This document shows positions 9,893-17,879 of a stretch of DNA of 30,650 nucleotides, one piece after another. Origin of the DNA: a virus; IMG/VR virus record IMGVR_UViG_3300035698_015122, positions 1-30,650 of that record. The stretch is one strand, 5' to 3'. The notes below the pieces were generated by a model, which ran no database searches, was not told the DNA's origin, and saw only the letters and a program-made list of their open reading frames with translations. A program made the translations under genes and the position numbers. The stretch's first letter is position 1; the number at the start of each line of letters is the position of its first letter.

Positions 9893-9908
9893 ACCGTTTT
9901 AAAACGGT
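9893..9908. promoter_or_regulatory. 16-bp perfect palindrome, possible operator
   Basis: ACCGTTTTAAAACGGT, perfectly self-complementary, in the gap between the divergent kinase (-) and HTH (+) genes. A dimeric repressor such as the neighbouring HTH protein could bind it. There is no loop, so it is a poor RNA terminator. Inferred only. Confidence 0.4.
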
Positions 9909-9925
9909 TAAACTTCAAGTCACTA

Positions 9926-9950
9926 TTTAATATATATATTGAATTATGAA
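9926..9950 (+). promoter_or_regulatory. AT-rich promoter-like motif
   Basis: TTTAATATATATATTGAATT, a relative of the TATATATATTAAAT element seen before the plus-strand genes at 24201 and 25513. It lies just upstream of the HTH gene start. It partly overlaps the left arm of a 15-bp inverted repeat, which would suit autoregulation. Confidence 0.35.
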
Positions 9951-9959
9951 GCGGTTTTT

Positions 9960-10235
9960 ATGTCTCAACAAGAAGTCTCACTCATAAAAACAATCTGCGA
10001 CTCTTTTGATATTACCAGGGGATCATTAAAACAATATCTCGGAGTCAATGATGGTACTCTAACTCAATTCGAATCAGGAGAATTGGATGTTACAGATCCA
10101 GTTCTTATCACTCTAATTGGAATAGCAGTCTTTATCGAAAAATCGCCACACCCCAATTATGATGTGAAAGACATTCATGGCTCCACCGAGGCTTTTGTTG
10201 AAAAAGCCGCTAAGTGGGGGAGGAGGATATTCTGA
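9960..10235 (+). CDS. Small XRE-like helix-turn-helix protein
   Basis: 91 residues from the ATG at 9960; an in-frame TTG at 9939 would add seven residues. Neither start has a strong ribosome binding site. Residues about 10-45 (QEVSLIKTICDSF to TLTQFESGEL) resemble a Cro/XRE helix-turn-helix, with LGVNDGTLTQFESGEL in the place of the recognition helix. The rest is a short helical tail with a basic end (KWGRRIF). It probably binds DNA as a small phage regulator. Palindromic and inverted-repeat sites around its start suggest it regulates itself and perhaps the divergent kinase operon. The assignment is moderate because the HTH is weak. Confidence 0.6.
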   Translation: MSQQEVSLIKTICDSFDITRGSLKQYLGVNDGTLTQFESGELDVTDPVLITLIGIAVFIEKSPHPNYDVKDIHGSTEAFVEKAAKWGRRIF

Positions 10236-10327
10236 TGATTAATAATGGTTTATCAACACAATATAGATATCTAATAATAGATGTGGAAGTTAGTCCCCAG
10301 CCAACGCATCAACAGATAGATACATAG
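10235..10327 (+). CDS. Possible 30-residue microprotein
   Basis: The ATG overlaps the TGA of the HTH gene (TGATG) and is preceded by GGGGGAGGAGG, the strongest Shine-Dalgarno sequence in this region, 8 bases upstream. It encodes 30 residues and ends in TAG just before the right arm of the inverted repeat. Nothing in the sequence tells function. The good ribosome binding site and coupling are the only support. Confidence 0.4.
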   Translation: MINNGLSTQYRYLIIDVEVSPQPTHQQIDT

Positions 10328-10442
10328 GTGTTAAAACCGCTTCATAATAAATAATTACGGACCGCATTGCGATAATGGATCACTTATATAATATAGGTGG
10401 TTGGGAATTCAAATCTCCGGTCCATCCAACTCTAACTTATTC

Positions 10443-10468
10443 GGCGCGATTATTAGGTAATAATCGCC
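10443..10468. terminator. Hairpin at the end of the minus-strand operon
   Basis: CGATTATT-AGGT-AATAATCG gives an 8-bp stem, extended by GG/CC pairs across a two-base bulge. It follows the stop of the J-domain gene on the minus strand. There is no clean T run, so termination is probable but not proven. Confidence 0.4.
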
Positions 10469-10501
10469 TTACTATGATTAAAATTTATTTTTATGATAAT
10501 A

Positions 10502-10996
10502 TTAAGCTGCCTTCTTTTTCTCAAAATCAGGAGTCATTCCTTTAAATTCTTCTTTCTTTTTATTAGCAATCTTCCGTGCCCGCGCATTAGTTTTTAAAGC
10601 TTTTTCTACTGCTTTCTGCATAGCCTCTTTTCTTTTTCTTTGCTTTTTTATTTTTTTAATTTTTTTTGAGACAATTGGTCGAATGATAGCAACAACCAAA
10701 AATGTAAAATATAATATCACATACCACTGGGAAAGTGTAAATTTCCAAATTTTAAATGGTTGTGGTGGTGGACGATAATTACGTGATCTATAATCACTAT
10801 AACTGCTATTCGACCCAGAACTGCTACTCTCCGGTCCGGTCCAACCTGCATCGAGTTTCTCTTTTGCAGCCTGTACTTTTTTAAATGTTTCTTCGGCAGC
10901 TGGGTTATTTGGATTATGATCCGGGTGCCATTTCATTGAAAGATCCCGATATCTGGTTTTAATTTCAGACTTTGTAGCGCCTGGGTCCAAATACAA
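10502..10996 (-). CDS. J-domain (DnaJ-like) membrane protein, body frame
   Basis: The frame holds most of a J-domain: DPGATKSEIKTRYRDLS then MKWHPDHNPN, with the HPD motif that stimulates Hsp70/DnaK ATPase. A Ser/Gly-rich linker follows (about 57-75), then one membrane helix (about 88-108, WYVILYFTFLVVAII), then a strongly basic helical tail. In this frame the only start is TTG with no ribosome binding site, and helix I of the J-domain is missing. The missing part is present just upstream in another frame: the leader ORF at 10965-11066 ends ...EQLNPWVVFG, which is how a J-domain begins (NPYEVLG). The two frames therefore look like one gene broken near 10985. J-domain proteins act as co-chaperones for DnaK; here it could help virion assembly or act at the membrane. 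Confidence 0.7.
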   Translation of the reverse strand: MYLDPGATKSEIKTRYRDLSMKWHPDHNPNNPAAEETFKKVQAAKEKLDAGWTGPESSSSGSNSSYSDYRSRNYRPPPQPFKIWKFTLSQWYVILYFTFLVVAIIRPIVSKKIKKIKKQRKRKEAMQKAVEKALKTNARARKIANKKKEEFKGMTPDFEKKKAA

Positions 10997-11066
10997 CCCA
11001 CGGATTTAATTGTTCCCACGCTTCGAGAAATATCATCCTATGTATATATTCTTCAGCTATAAACAT
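10965..11066 (-). CDS. Leader ORF of the J-domain gene
   Basis: Starts at ATG 11066, one base after the previous gene's TAA, and encodes 33 residues. It begins MFIAEEYIHRM, clearly related to the MYISExYIEE leader of the 17.4-20 kb cassette but without the Glu at position 10. It then reads EQLNPWVVFG, the first helix of a J-domain, and runs out of frame to a TGA. Restoring one TTGGA unit at the TTTGGACCC sequence would give NPWVVFGLDPGATKSEI in one frame. So it is most likely the 5' part of the J-domain gene, separated by a deletion, a sequence error or a programmed shift. Confidence 0.6.
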   Translation of the reverse strand: MFIAEEYIHRMIFLEAWEQLNPWVVFGPRRYKV

Positions 11067-11067
11067 A

Positions 11068-12126
11068 TTAACATACCCGCTGTTTGACATAAAGTGTAAG
11101 ATAATGAGAAACAAACATTACCAATTGAGTTTCGTGAACAGTCTTCAAACTATATGCACTAGGTAATGAATGAATCAAATTAACAATTCTCTCTCGAACA
11201 GTATAGGTTCCAATCTTCTGATTGGACTCTATCTTTCTTATTAATAGAAGTCGCTTTGATTCAACACATACGTTCTTTAAATTGGCTAATCGGTGCATCA
11301 ATATAACAATGAATTGAATATGTTCTTTATAATCAGGATTAGCCATCTCAGAGGCCATAACTAAACCCAACTCTTTTCTTATTCCAGATTTAATAATCGC
11401 TTTTGAAACAGCCCTCTTATCAACTTGCCCGTATGTACACATCGTCATTGCAATTTTATCAGCAATTCTCTCAAGCTTATCTTCAGTCTCCTCCGCTACT
11501 GTTTGACCGCCACCTTCTTCTGTAATCTTATAATAAACTTCGGCAAACGATTTAATTGATTGAGATAATCTTGTTCTTAGAGCATAAACCATTTTTTGTA
11601 TAGCATCATCCGTCAACCGATTACTGGCTAGAATAGATTTATATTTAATATACTCTGAATCTGCTACGTGCTTTACTGCGGATGGTATTCCATTTTTAAC
11701 CTTATATAGATGCTTATGGGATATTCTCTCCATTGCCATTGCAAATGCATCTGGCTGACAAAATTTAAATTGTCTATGCATTAGATTTGATTGAAACTTT
11801 AAAGCTAAAAATAAGAAAAACATCTGGGATATTTGAGGTTTTTTATTCCGTGCAAAAAAAATAAATGCTATAATAAGCATTATAGCTTGACTATCATTTA
11901 ATATCGAAAAGGTAGCATACTTCTTAGATATGTTTGTTTTTTTAAATTGTTTAATACTTTCAGCTGAAATATTTAAACTTGATTTTACATCTTCAAAATA
12001 TTTAATCAGCTTAGGATAATAACATGGAGTCCCAAGATTCGATAGCTCCGATCCAATTATATTAACAATCTTTCTATGGATTTTATTATCATAATGAACA
12101 TCTGGGATATAAGTAATATTGGCCAT
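11068..12126 (-). CDS. Helical protein of unknown function in the baseplate operon
   Basis: 352 residues, almost entirely helical by composition. A hydrophobic stretch at about residues 80-111 (IMLIIAFIFFARN, then QMFFLFLALKF) could be one or two membrane or buried helices. The start ATG shares one base with the TAA of the gp6-like gene (TAATG), so it is coupled to it. I see no catalytic motif. It may be a baseplate or assembly protein by context, but no family is recognised. Confidence 0.65.
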   Translation of the reverse strand: MANITYIPDVHYDNKIHRKIVNIIGSELSNLGTPCYYPKLIKYFEDVKSSLNISAESIKQFKKTNISKKYATFSILNDSQAIMLIIAFIFFARNKKPQISQMFFLFLALKFQSNLMHRQFKFCQPDAFAMAMERISHKHLYKVKNGIPSAVKHVADSEYIKYKSILASNRLTDDAIQKMVYALRTRLSQSIKSFAEVYYKITEEGGGQTVAEETEDKLERIADKIAMTMCTYGQVDKRAVSKAIIKSGIRKELGLVMASEMANPDYKEHIQFIVILMHRLANLKNVCVESKRLLLIRKIESNQKIGTYTVRERIVNLIHSLPSAYSLKTVHETQLVMFVSHYLTLYVKQRVC

Positions 12127-14735
12127 TATTTAACTTCTATTGAAATTGTTGAGGTATCGAAATAAACAAGCTCGGGTGAGTATTCTAAAAGCTGAGTCTG
12201 TGTGAAATCTTCATATATATCATAATCGAAAAATATATCATGATTTGGAGAAACAAGTTGACAATGCTCAACACCAGAAACTGATTGCACTAATTTAATT
12301 ATCTCCGATTTGTAGAAGGGTTTATCATATCCGAAACGCGTATATAAATTTGATATTAAGTCTTCTCTAATCTTTGCAGTTAAAGCTTGTGTACTAATCG
12401 AAGAATTCATATCTTTCCATACTATAAGGCGGATTGTAAATGGTATATTAATCGTCGGGTCTACCATATCTTCTCCATTGTATATATACATTGTTTCCGT
12501 ATCATCGTCATAAATCATGTTATTGATAGCAAGACCATAATAGGTCCAAACCGAAGATGCACCAACCCATTCCGCCACAAAGGGTATGCTCCTAGTAGTC
12601 GGAAAATCATGGTGTATATCAGTAATTAAGTACTGATCACCATTAGTTGGTCCTACTGGAACACCAATTGGATCAAGGCCTTCAACCGTATATTTTCTTT
12701 TATTGAAATACATGTTTTTCAAAAGACCTGTAGTGTTAGCAAATTTTAGATTCAAAAAATCAGTAAGCATTCTATAATTGATCACATTAAATGCAATAAT
12801 TTTCTGCATGACAGTTAAGTTAAAATTATCTTGGTCAAAATCAGGATCATCATAATACTCAGTTAAAATAACCGGAACATCGTAAACAATATTCTCATAA
12901 GTTGGAGGATCCAATGCTGACTTCACCTGACTATACATATATTCAGATAGATTTCGTTTTACGATAGCACTACTATATGCTGTAAAATAAATTTCTTCTG
13001 CAGGTGCCAATGGATCACCATAATACATTCTAAACTTAAATATCTGTTCTCCATTTGGAACATCAGTTAACGGGATACTAATTTTAAAATTAGTATTGAC
13101 TGTAGTAGAAGAATCATAATAATGCACCATATCTACTTCTACTTCATCCCAGCCTTGTATAAGTACACATTTTAAATGCGCAAAATCATACCCAGGAGTT
13201 GTATCTATTACTTGGTAATTTAAAGTTACCCACAATAAATCATTATCAGTATCGTCCAAATCTCGTTCGGTCTGGAGATTTACATAAGAGGGCAACACCT
13301 TAGTATCTGCCGTTTCAGTACTTGCTAATGTGACTGCAAGATCTATATCAGATAATACATAAAAATATGTACAATCTTGAGTTAATGGATTAATCTCCAT
13401 ATCAAACATTGTCTGATAGTCTACCCAATTTGGAGCAATTACTGTCCCCTGATTTATTGAAATAGAATAACCAGATGGGAAAATCTGTGATCCAGTTGAA
13501 TCGAATGACAATGCAACATTTCGTGTTGGGACCACGGTATCTTCATAAAGAAGATCCGTAAACAAAGAGATTTCATTTCGTTTTATATCCGATCTTTTAA
13601 GAATCGGGGTAGCATGATTCACTGGAAGATCGTCTACAATATATTTTATATTAGTATAATCTAACTCTGATACCAACCGTTCTGCTGCAGGAACTCTTGC
13701 TAAGGCTGCAGTACGAATTTCATCAATCGTTTGAGATGATATACCACCAATGGCAGGAGTTGTATTAATAACATTCATCTTAACAGGCCTGGAAAGCAAC
13801 GACCCCGACACCAAAACATCGACGTATATATTATCAGCTTTAGTGATCGACCCTGCAATTACATTACCATCGAGCCCTTGTGTTGTATATAGATTAATTC
13901 GACATAACTGACCTGAATCAGGCTGCCGACCAATAACGCCATTGCCAAAATAAATTCTTCCTCCGGTTGCTGTCTGTCTATATACATAACCCTTAGTACT
14001 AGTAGGAATTTCGAAAAGTGAAGAATAACGTTCCCAGGGGTCTCCCTCTTCACCAAGCGCAGAAGATAACTCGACAATTTCAATCTCTGAAAGGGATCCT
14101 TCGAATTCAATATCAATATTATAAAATTCAAATGGTTCTAAATTAGGAATTTGATATCCAAGAGTTTGTAATTCTTCCTGTCTGGCATCAACAGAAAAAA
14201 AGATTTCAGACTTATCATCATTATATTGAAACGGGATACTTTTAACAATAGTGTCGTCCTCATCTCCAACTTCTTCATATTGTTCAAGACGCTGAGACAT
14301 AGTTAATGGTATTTGAGGATTAATGAGATCAAGTCTGATTTTATTTGATTGCGAGAAAACAATATCGCCAGCATAATATTTAAAATCTTTAGGAATTATA
14401 ATATTAGTAGTACTCTCGAACGATGTCGGCACCCCGACTAAAATCGAAACAGTCGATGGACTCGCATCGGGGGGAGGATAACCCAACATTGTTGATAAGT
14501 TTAATACAGACTCTTTTTGAATAGCCTTTGTTAGGAAGAATTCTCTGCTCACTGAAGAATTATAATACATTAAATTAGCCGTGAGCATAGACATCATGTT
14601 CACTAGATATGATAAGTACGACGTCTTACTTAAATCTATATCATCTAATTCTAGATATTCAGACATGTAGTCAATCATTTGCTGTCTTATTTTATCTCTA
14701 TCAGAATATATTTCTATCGAACTCTCGTCAAACAT
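12126..14735 (-). CDS. Baseplate wedge protein, gp6/J-like
   Basis: 869 residues. The N-terminal 120 residues (DYMSEYLELDDIDLSKTSYLSYLVNMMSMLTANLMYY...) match the start of T4 gp6 and baseplate J proteins: acidic helix, then a helical segment ending in EFFLTKAIQKESVLNLSTMLGY. The middle contains VYRQTATGGRIYFGNGVIGRQP (about 250-271), typical of the J/gp6 core where a beta strand precedes FGNG. The segment IDEIRTAALARVPAAERLVSELDYTN (about 340-365) is also characteristic. In the family gp6 forms the iris of dimers around the baseplate hub that triggers sheath contraction. The ATG directly follows the stop of the endonuclease, with GAGGGG as ribosome binding site. Confidence 0.85.
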   Translation of the reverse strand: MFDESSIEIYSDRDKIRQQMIDYMSEYLELDDIDLSKTSYLSYLVNMMSMLTANLMYYNSSVSREFFLTKAIQKESVLNLSTMLGYPPPDASPSTVSILVGVPTSFESTTNIIIPKDFKYYAGDIVFSQSNKIRLDLINPQIPLTMSQRLEQYEEVGDEDDTIVKSIPFQYNDDKSEIFFSVDARQEELQTLGYQIPNLEPFEFYNIDIEFEGSLSEIEIVELSSALGEEGDPWERYSSLFEIPTSTKGYVYRQTATGGRIYFGNGVIGRQPDSGQLCRINLYTTQGLDGNVIAGSITKADNIYVDVLVSGSLLSRPVKMNVINTTPAIGGISSQTIDEIRTAALARVPAAERLVSELDYTNIKYIVDDLPVNHATPILKRSDIKRNEISLFTDLLYEDTVVPTRNVALSFDSTGSQIFPSGYSISINQGTVIAPNWVDYQTMFDMEINPLTQDCTYFYVLSDIDLAVTLASTETADTKVLPSYVNLQTERDLDDTDNDLLWVTLNYQVIDTTPGYDFAHLKCVLIQGWDEVEVDMVHYYDSSTTVNTNFKISIPLTDVPNGEQIFKFRMYYGDPLAPAEEIYFTAYSSAIVKRNLSEYMYSQVKSALDPPTYENIVYDVPVILTEYYDDPDFDQDNFNLTVMQKIIAFNVINYRMLTDFLNLKFANTTGLLKNMYFNKRKYTVEGLDPIGVPVGPTNGDQYLITDIHHDFPTTRSIPFVAEWVGASSVWTYYGLAINNMIYDDDTETMYIYNGEDMVDPTINIPFTIRLIVWKDMNSSISTQALTAKIREDLISNLYTRFGYDKPFYKSEIIKLVQSVSGVEHCQLVSPNHDIFFDYDIYEDFTQTQLLEYSPELVYFDTSTISIEVK

Positions 14736-16385
14736 TTATTTCCCCTCTCTCGCCCACTTATAAACATTACAACCACAATCCCAAATTCGATCATACCCAT
14801 TAAGTTGCATATTCTGCCATTCAGTCAATTCTGGATCAAATGTATCTAATATATTGTGGAGTTTGTGTTTTTGAAATTTAATACGGGAATATCTCTTTCT
14901 AGAATTTTTAAAATAATGATACGCCGGTGGCGCGGAATGTTGAAATTGAAAACCAGCTTTGAGGTATGACTCGCCTTCACCATACCGCCTGTCTGCATAA
15001 GTCAACAAACTCTTAATATCTAAGTTCAGTATTCCGTATTTTATTAATCTACTAAGACCACCAACTACTACCGAATCAGAACAGTTCGTAAATCTCAAAA
15101 TTTCCCATTCAACATTTTTATTAAACCTAGATTTACCAAATGTTATGATTGACACTATCGCGCCTTTATATTTTAATCCAAAATGACGACCACTGACCGA
15201 TCCCTGAATATGATATTCGTCTAAAAGTTTCTTAGCTTCATCTCTTGGAATATCTATAATTTGACATTTTCGCGCAAATATTCGTTCACTACATTTATTC
15301 AAACGATAACGTATAAATCGTTCAACAATAGATTGATTATACACCCACTCATCTTCAAATATCTGAATTAGATCTACGTCCTCTTTAATTGCTTTAATTG
15401 TTTTATCTATATGATATTTTTTATCGCACCCGGATCCTTCTCTATGCCAATATAAACCATGAACTTCAATTCCTAATTTATGATCTGGAAGATATATATC
15501 TATCTCTTTACCATCTAATACAGTTCGATCATTGATTATAATATTATCAGTTAATTCACGACAATATTTTACAATTTCAGATTGAAGCTGCGACATATAA
15601 AGAGGATAACATATTGTACATCTTGGTATAGATCCATTTTTAATATTATCGAATATCATATTCCCACATTCATTACATACCCACCAATGAGCCACATATA
15701 CACCTTGATATGAATCTAAATTAAACAATGGACGACATGAACCTTGTAATCTATTCTCGTATAGTTGATCATAAAAATTAGTTTTACGAGTCTGACGTAT
15801 TTGTTTTTGAATCTGAGGGTTCTGATATGGATGTTTAAATCCATATCTTTTCAGATTTGTCGCAAAGCTCTTTTCTTGAATATGTTGATTCTGCATAACA
15901 TTTGAGACTCCATATCGAGTTTGGACTGTATTGCGACTTTTCATCTGAATATCTTTATTACTAAGTGGTGTCTTATAACCGTATCGTTCAATATTGGTGG
16001 CTTCTCTTTTTAACTGAAATTTCTTAATCGACATAATATGATCAACACCATACCTACACTTAATTGTATCTTTCTGTTTTTGCTTAATAACTTCATTCTG
16101 CATAGGATGAGAGCCATATTTTCTCATAAACACATCAGAGGTTTTTTGTTTTTTGTTTTTACATGAGTTGCTACATTTAACTGAACAATATCGTTTATAC
16201 CCTTCTGTCAAACTTATAAATTTAGGTTCATTATCACACCCATCTTTTTCACATATCGACGGAGTCAAATCAATGTATTTATCATAATAATATTGAGGTT
16301 TAATCTTATGGCGCTGGGTTAAATGTGAAGATAACCCAGCGCCATTCTTATATTCCCGATTACATATTTGACATTGTAATTTCAC
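14736..16385 (-). CDS. Free-standing homing endonuclease, EDxHD (Vsr-like) type
   Basis: About 549 residues from GTG 16385. An in-frame ATG at 16457 would overlap the upstream gene by 62 bases, so I prefer the GTG. Domains in order: a C2H2-like zinc finger (CQIC...H...H, residues 5-26), a second Cys cluster (about 45-75), five repeats of about 23 residues built on RYG...QN..IQ.K (about 88-200, probable DNA-binding repeats of the DUF723 kind), a four-Cys zinc site (237-259), then the nuclease EIDIYLPDHKLGIEVHGLYWH with Glu294, Asp296, Glu307, His309 and His314. A Vsr-like fold is known for this family. It lies between the HAD and gp6 genes and is likely a mobile gene inserted in the baseplate operon. 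Endonuclease 2 has the same plan. Confidence 0.8.
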   Translation of the reverse strand: MKLQCQICNREYKNGAGLSSHLTQRHKIKPQYYYDKYIDLTPSICEKDGCDNEPKFISLTEGYKRYCSVKCSNSCKNKKQKTSDVFMRKYGSHPMQNEVIKQKQKDTIKCRYGVDHIMSIKKFQLKREATNIERYGYKTPLSNKDIQMKSRNTVQTRYGVSNVMQNQHIQEKSFATNLKRYGFKHPYQNPQIQKQIRQTRKTNFYDQLYENRLQGSCRPLFNLDSYQGVYVAHWWVCNECGNMIFDNIKNGSIPRCTICYPLYMSQLQSEIVKYCRELTDNIIINDRTVLDGKEIDIYLPDHKLGIEVHGLYWHREGSGCDKKYHIDKTIKAIKEDVDLIQIFEDEWVYNQSIVERFIRYRLNKCSERIFARKCQIIDIPRDEAKKLLDEYHIQGSVSGRHFGLKYKGAIVSIITFGKSRFNKNVEWEILRFTNCSDSVVVGGLSRLIKYGILNLDIKSLLTYADRRYGEGESYLKAGFQFQHSAPPAYHYFKNSRKRYSRIKFQKHKLHNILDTFDPELTEWQNMQLNGYDRIWDCGCNVYKWAREGK

Positions 16386-16395
16386 TATATTTCTA

Positions 16396-16998
16396 TTATC
16401 CAAATAGTTGTTTATATAAACCAACTCTCGGTAGAGCTGATTCTTCCATCTCTTCATCTTCTACTTCATCTTCTACTTCATCATCAACTTCTTCTACATC
16501 CTCAAGTTCTTCATCTATTTCTTCTTCTTCATCCTGATCTTCTTCGCTAGCCTCATAAATATAAGATTCGGGAGAACCAAATACTCTTTCATAGAGATTG
16601 CCTTCTTTAAATGTTCCACCAGGAGAATCTTTACCGAATTCACTAGGCGGTCTTTCTCCTGCTTGTTGCCCATCATCACCACCAGCCTCTGGCTCATTTT
16701 TCATCATATCAGGAGCACTTGCTTTTCCAGCATCAGCCTTGGCTAATTGCATTTGCCCTTCTGGAGTTTTTTCATTAGGATCACCAGCAGTATCTCCATC
16801 TTCACCAGCTTCAGATGGGTGTTCCATATTTTCTGGACCCTGTTTCACGGGGTTCTTGGGTTTATCTGAAGGAATGCCTTCATCTCTTATTCCTGCGACA
16901 CCGGGGCGACCGTTCACACCAGCTTCTTCACCCTCATAATCGACAACTCCATCTGCTCCAGCTTCTCCAAAAATTTGTTTATAAAGTTTACCAGTCAT
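16396..16998 (-). CDS. Possible internal-start product: acidic scaffold-like protein
   Basis: Inside the HAD gene, AAGGAG stands 8 bases before an in-frame ATG at 16998, a better ribosome binding site than that of the full gene. The product would be 200 residues: low complexity, very acidic at the end (about 300-330 of the parent is almost all Glu/Asp), with the hydrophobic motif LYKQIFG at its start, LYERVFG in the middle and LYKQLFG as its last residues. Acidic internal proteins of this kind occur in T4 prohead cores (gp22, gp67). It could be made together with the full fusion. Evidence is the ribosome binding site and the domain boundary only. Confidence 0.4.
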   Translation of the reverse strand: MTGKLYKQIFGEAGADGVVDYEGEEAGVNGRPGVAGIRDEGIPSDKPKNPVKQGPENMEHPSEAGEDGDTAGDPNEKTPEGQMQLAKADAGKASAPDMMKNEPEAGGDDGQQAGERPPSEFGKDSPGGTFKEGNLYERVFGSPESYIYEASEEDQDEEEEIDEELEDVEEVDDEVEDEVEDEEMEESALPRVGLYKQLFG

Positions 16999-17430
16999 TA
17001 CATTTTCTCCTTGAATAATATTGCTTATTTGTTTATTCTCATTTAAAAAATCATCTTCTGAAATATTCAAACTACCAGGGGTAGCTGAAACCGATTCCAG
17101 AACAAGTTTGGGCTTACCTAATATCTTACCAGTATTTCTCTCAACTTGTACTGCGCGATCATCAATAATCATTGCTATATCTGGAGTCTTGATATTCGTA
17201 ATCTTCAAATGACCAAGACTATATTTTTCCAACCATTTCTTAATAACTGGAATGTGTGATGGATTAGTTGCTCTTGCTGTAAATATAATAACTCTCTGAC
17301 CCTTTGAATCCCACTTCTTAACCATATCCATAATTGGCTTAATGGGTTCACCAATATACTTTCTCTGTGCATATCCAGGCTTATATTCTGCTAATGTCGA
17401 ATCTAAATCTACTGCGATTGTTTTACCCAC
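16396..17430 (-). CDS. HAD-superfamily phosphatase fused to an acidic repeat protein
   Basis: 344 residues, start GTG at 17430. Residues 1-110 are a HAD hydrolase: AVDLDSTLAEY (6-16) gives the DxDxT nucleophile motif, IIFTARATN (48-56) motif II, and AMIIDDRAV (86-94) the acidic motif IV. The size and sequence fit the small phage HAD family that acts on phosphomonoesters; the substrate is unknown. Residues 121-131 (LNISEDDFLNE) resemble the leader peptide of the neighbouring small genes, including an L-N-E ending. From 145 on the protein is low-complexity: Gly/Pro/Glu-rich, then a Glu/Asp run (296-330). Three copies of LY(K/E)(Q/R)hFG stand at 149, 279 and 338. YIYE at 290-293 is another [I/L]-x-E site. 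The fusion of a phosphatase with an acidic scaffold-like tail is unusual. Confidence 0.75.
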   Translation of the reverse strand: MGKTIAVDLDSTLAEYKPGYAQRKYIGEPIKPIMDMVKKWDSKGQRVIIFTARATNPSHIPVIKKWLEKYSLGHLKITNIKTPDIAMIIDDRAVQVERNTGKILGKPKLVLESVSATPGSLNISEDDFLNENKQISNIIQGENVMTGKLYKQIFGEAGADGVVDYEGEEAGVNGRPGVAGIRDEGIPSDKPKNPVKQGPENMEHPSEAGEDGDTAGDPNEKTPEGQMQLAKADAGKASAPDMMKNEPEAGGDDGQQAGERPPSEFGKDSPGGTFKEGNLYERVFGSPESYIYEASEEDQDEEEEIDEELEDVEEVDDEVEDEVEDEEMEESALPRVGLYKQLFG

Positions 17431-17433
17431 TTC

Positions 17434-17859
17434 TTATTTCCGTTTCTTACTTAATTCTTTATCAAGAAGTCTCTTAGGTAGAATATCAACAGTAATAAGT
17501 TTATACTTCTTCAACAATACACCCATTTTCGCTTCAACACCTGCAATTACTGCTCCAGTCCCTATAAGTATTGATGCATTAGGAGATACAGCTGAGACTA
17601 CTCCAGATGCTGCTGCTGCACCTTTTGCGGTAATTTTCGAAACTACTAACATCTCTCTAAGAAAATCTTCTTTCGCTTTAATTTTACTTTTTTTAACTTT
17701 AGCATTGTGATCTTCTTTAATTCGTTCTTCTATATACTTAATTAACTTCTACACTCGCATTTTTTTATATATTTTTCCGAATACCGCTCCAAATATTGCA
17801 GAAATACCTACATCTAACAAACTACCAGATTCTTCGATATATACTTCTGAAATATACAC
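17434..17859 (-). CDS. Leader-tagged small protein with an in-frame amber codon
   Basis: From GTG 17859, after AAGGAGAGGAG, one frame runs to TAA at 17434 with a single TAG at 17749-17751. The first part is 36 residues: the leader MYISEVYIEES, then a Gly/Ala hydrophobic helix. After the TAG the frame continues KLIKYIEERIKE and further for 105 residues: a charged helix, an Ala/Gly/Val-rich hydrophobic segment (AAAASGVVSAVSPNASILIG) and a basic end. This overall plan (leader, hydrophobic, charged, Gly/Ala, basic) is like the intact neighbour at 17880-18266. The part after the TAG has no good start; its first ATG (17652) touches a weak AGAGAG. It may be read through, be a decayed gene, or contain a sequence error. 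Confidence 0.5.
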
Positions 17860-17879
17860 TCGTTTCTCCTCTCCTTAAA

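Larger units (their letters stand above)
9944..10347. repeat. 15-bp perfect inverted repeat around a two-gene unit
   Basis: TTATGAAGCGGTTTT at 9944-9958 and its exact complement AAAACCGCTTCATAA at 10333-10347 flank the HTH gene and the microprotein. The left arm covers the putative start of the HTH gene. They may be two operator sites for the HTH protein, or the ends of a small inserted unit. No direct repeat that would mark a target-site duplication is obvious. Confidence 0.5.

Noticed and set aside
10358-10428. tRNA-like stretch: GGACCG pairs with CGGTCC, a CACTTA/TAGGTG arm, a TTCAAAT loop-like segment and a CCA-like end
   Set aside because: The acceptor has only six pairs, position 33 would be A rather than T, the T-stem does not pair in the canonical register and the total is too short. 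It may be a decayed tRNA, but not one I can call.
16385-16457. ATG start at 16457 for endonuclease 1
   Set aside because: It would overlap the acidic gene by 62 bases within its Glu/Asp codons and add an unrelated tail before the zinc finger; the GTG at 16385 begins at the finger as in the orphan finger gene at 30487.
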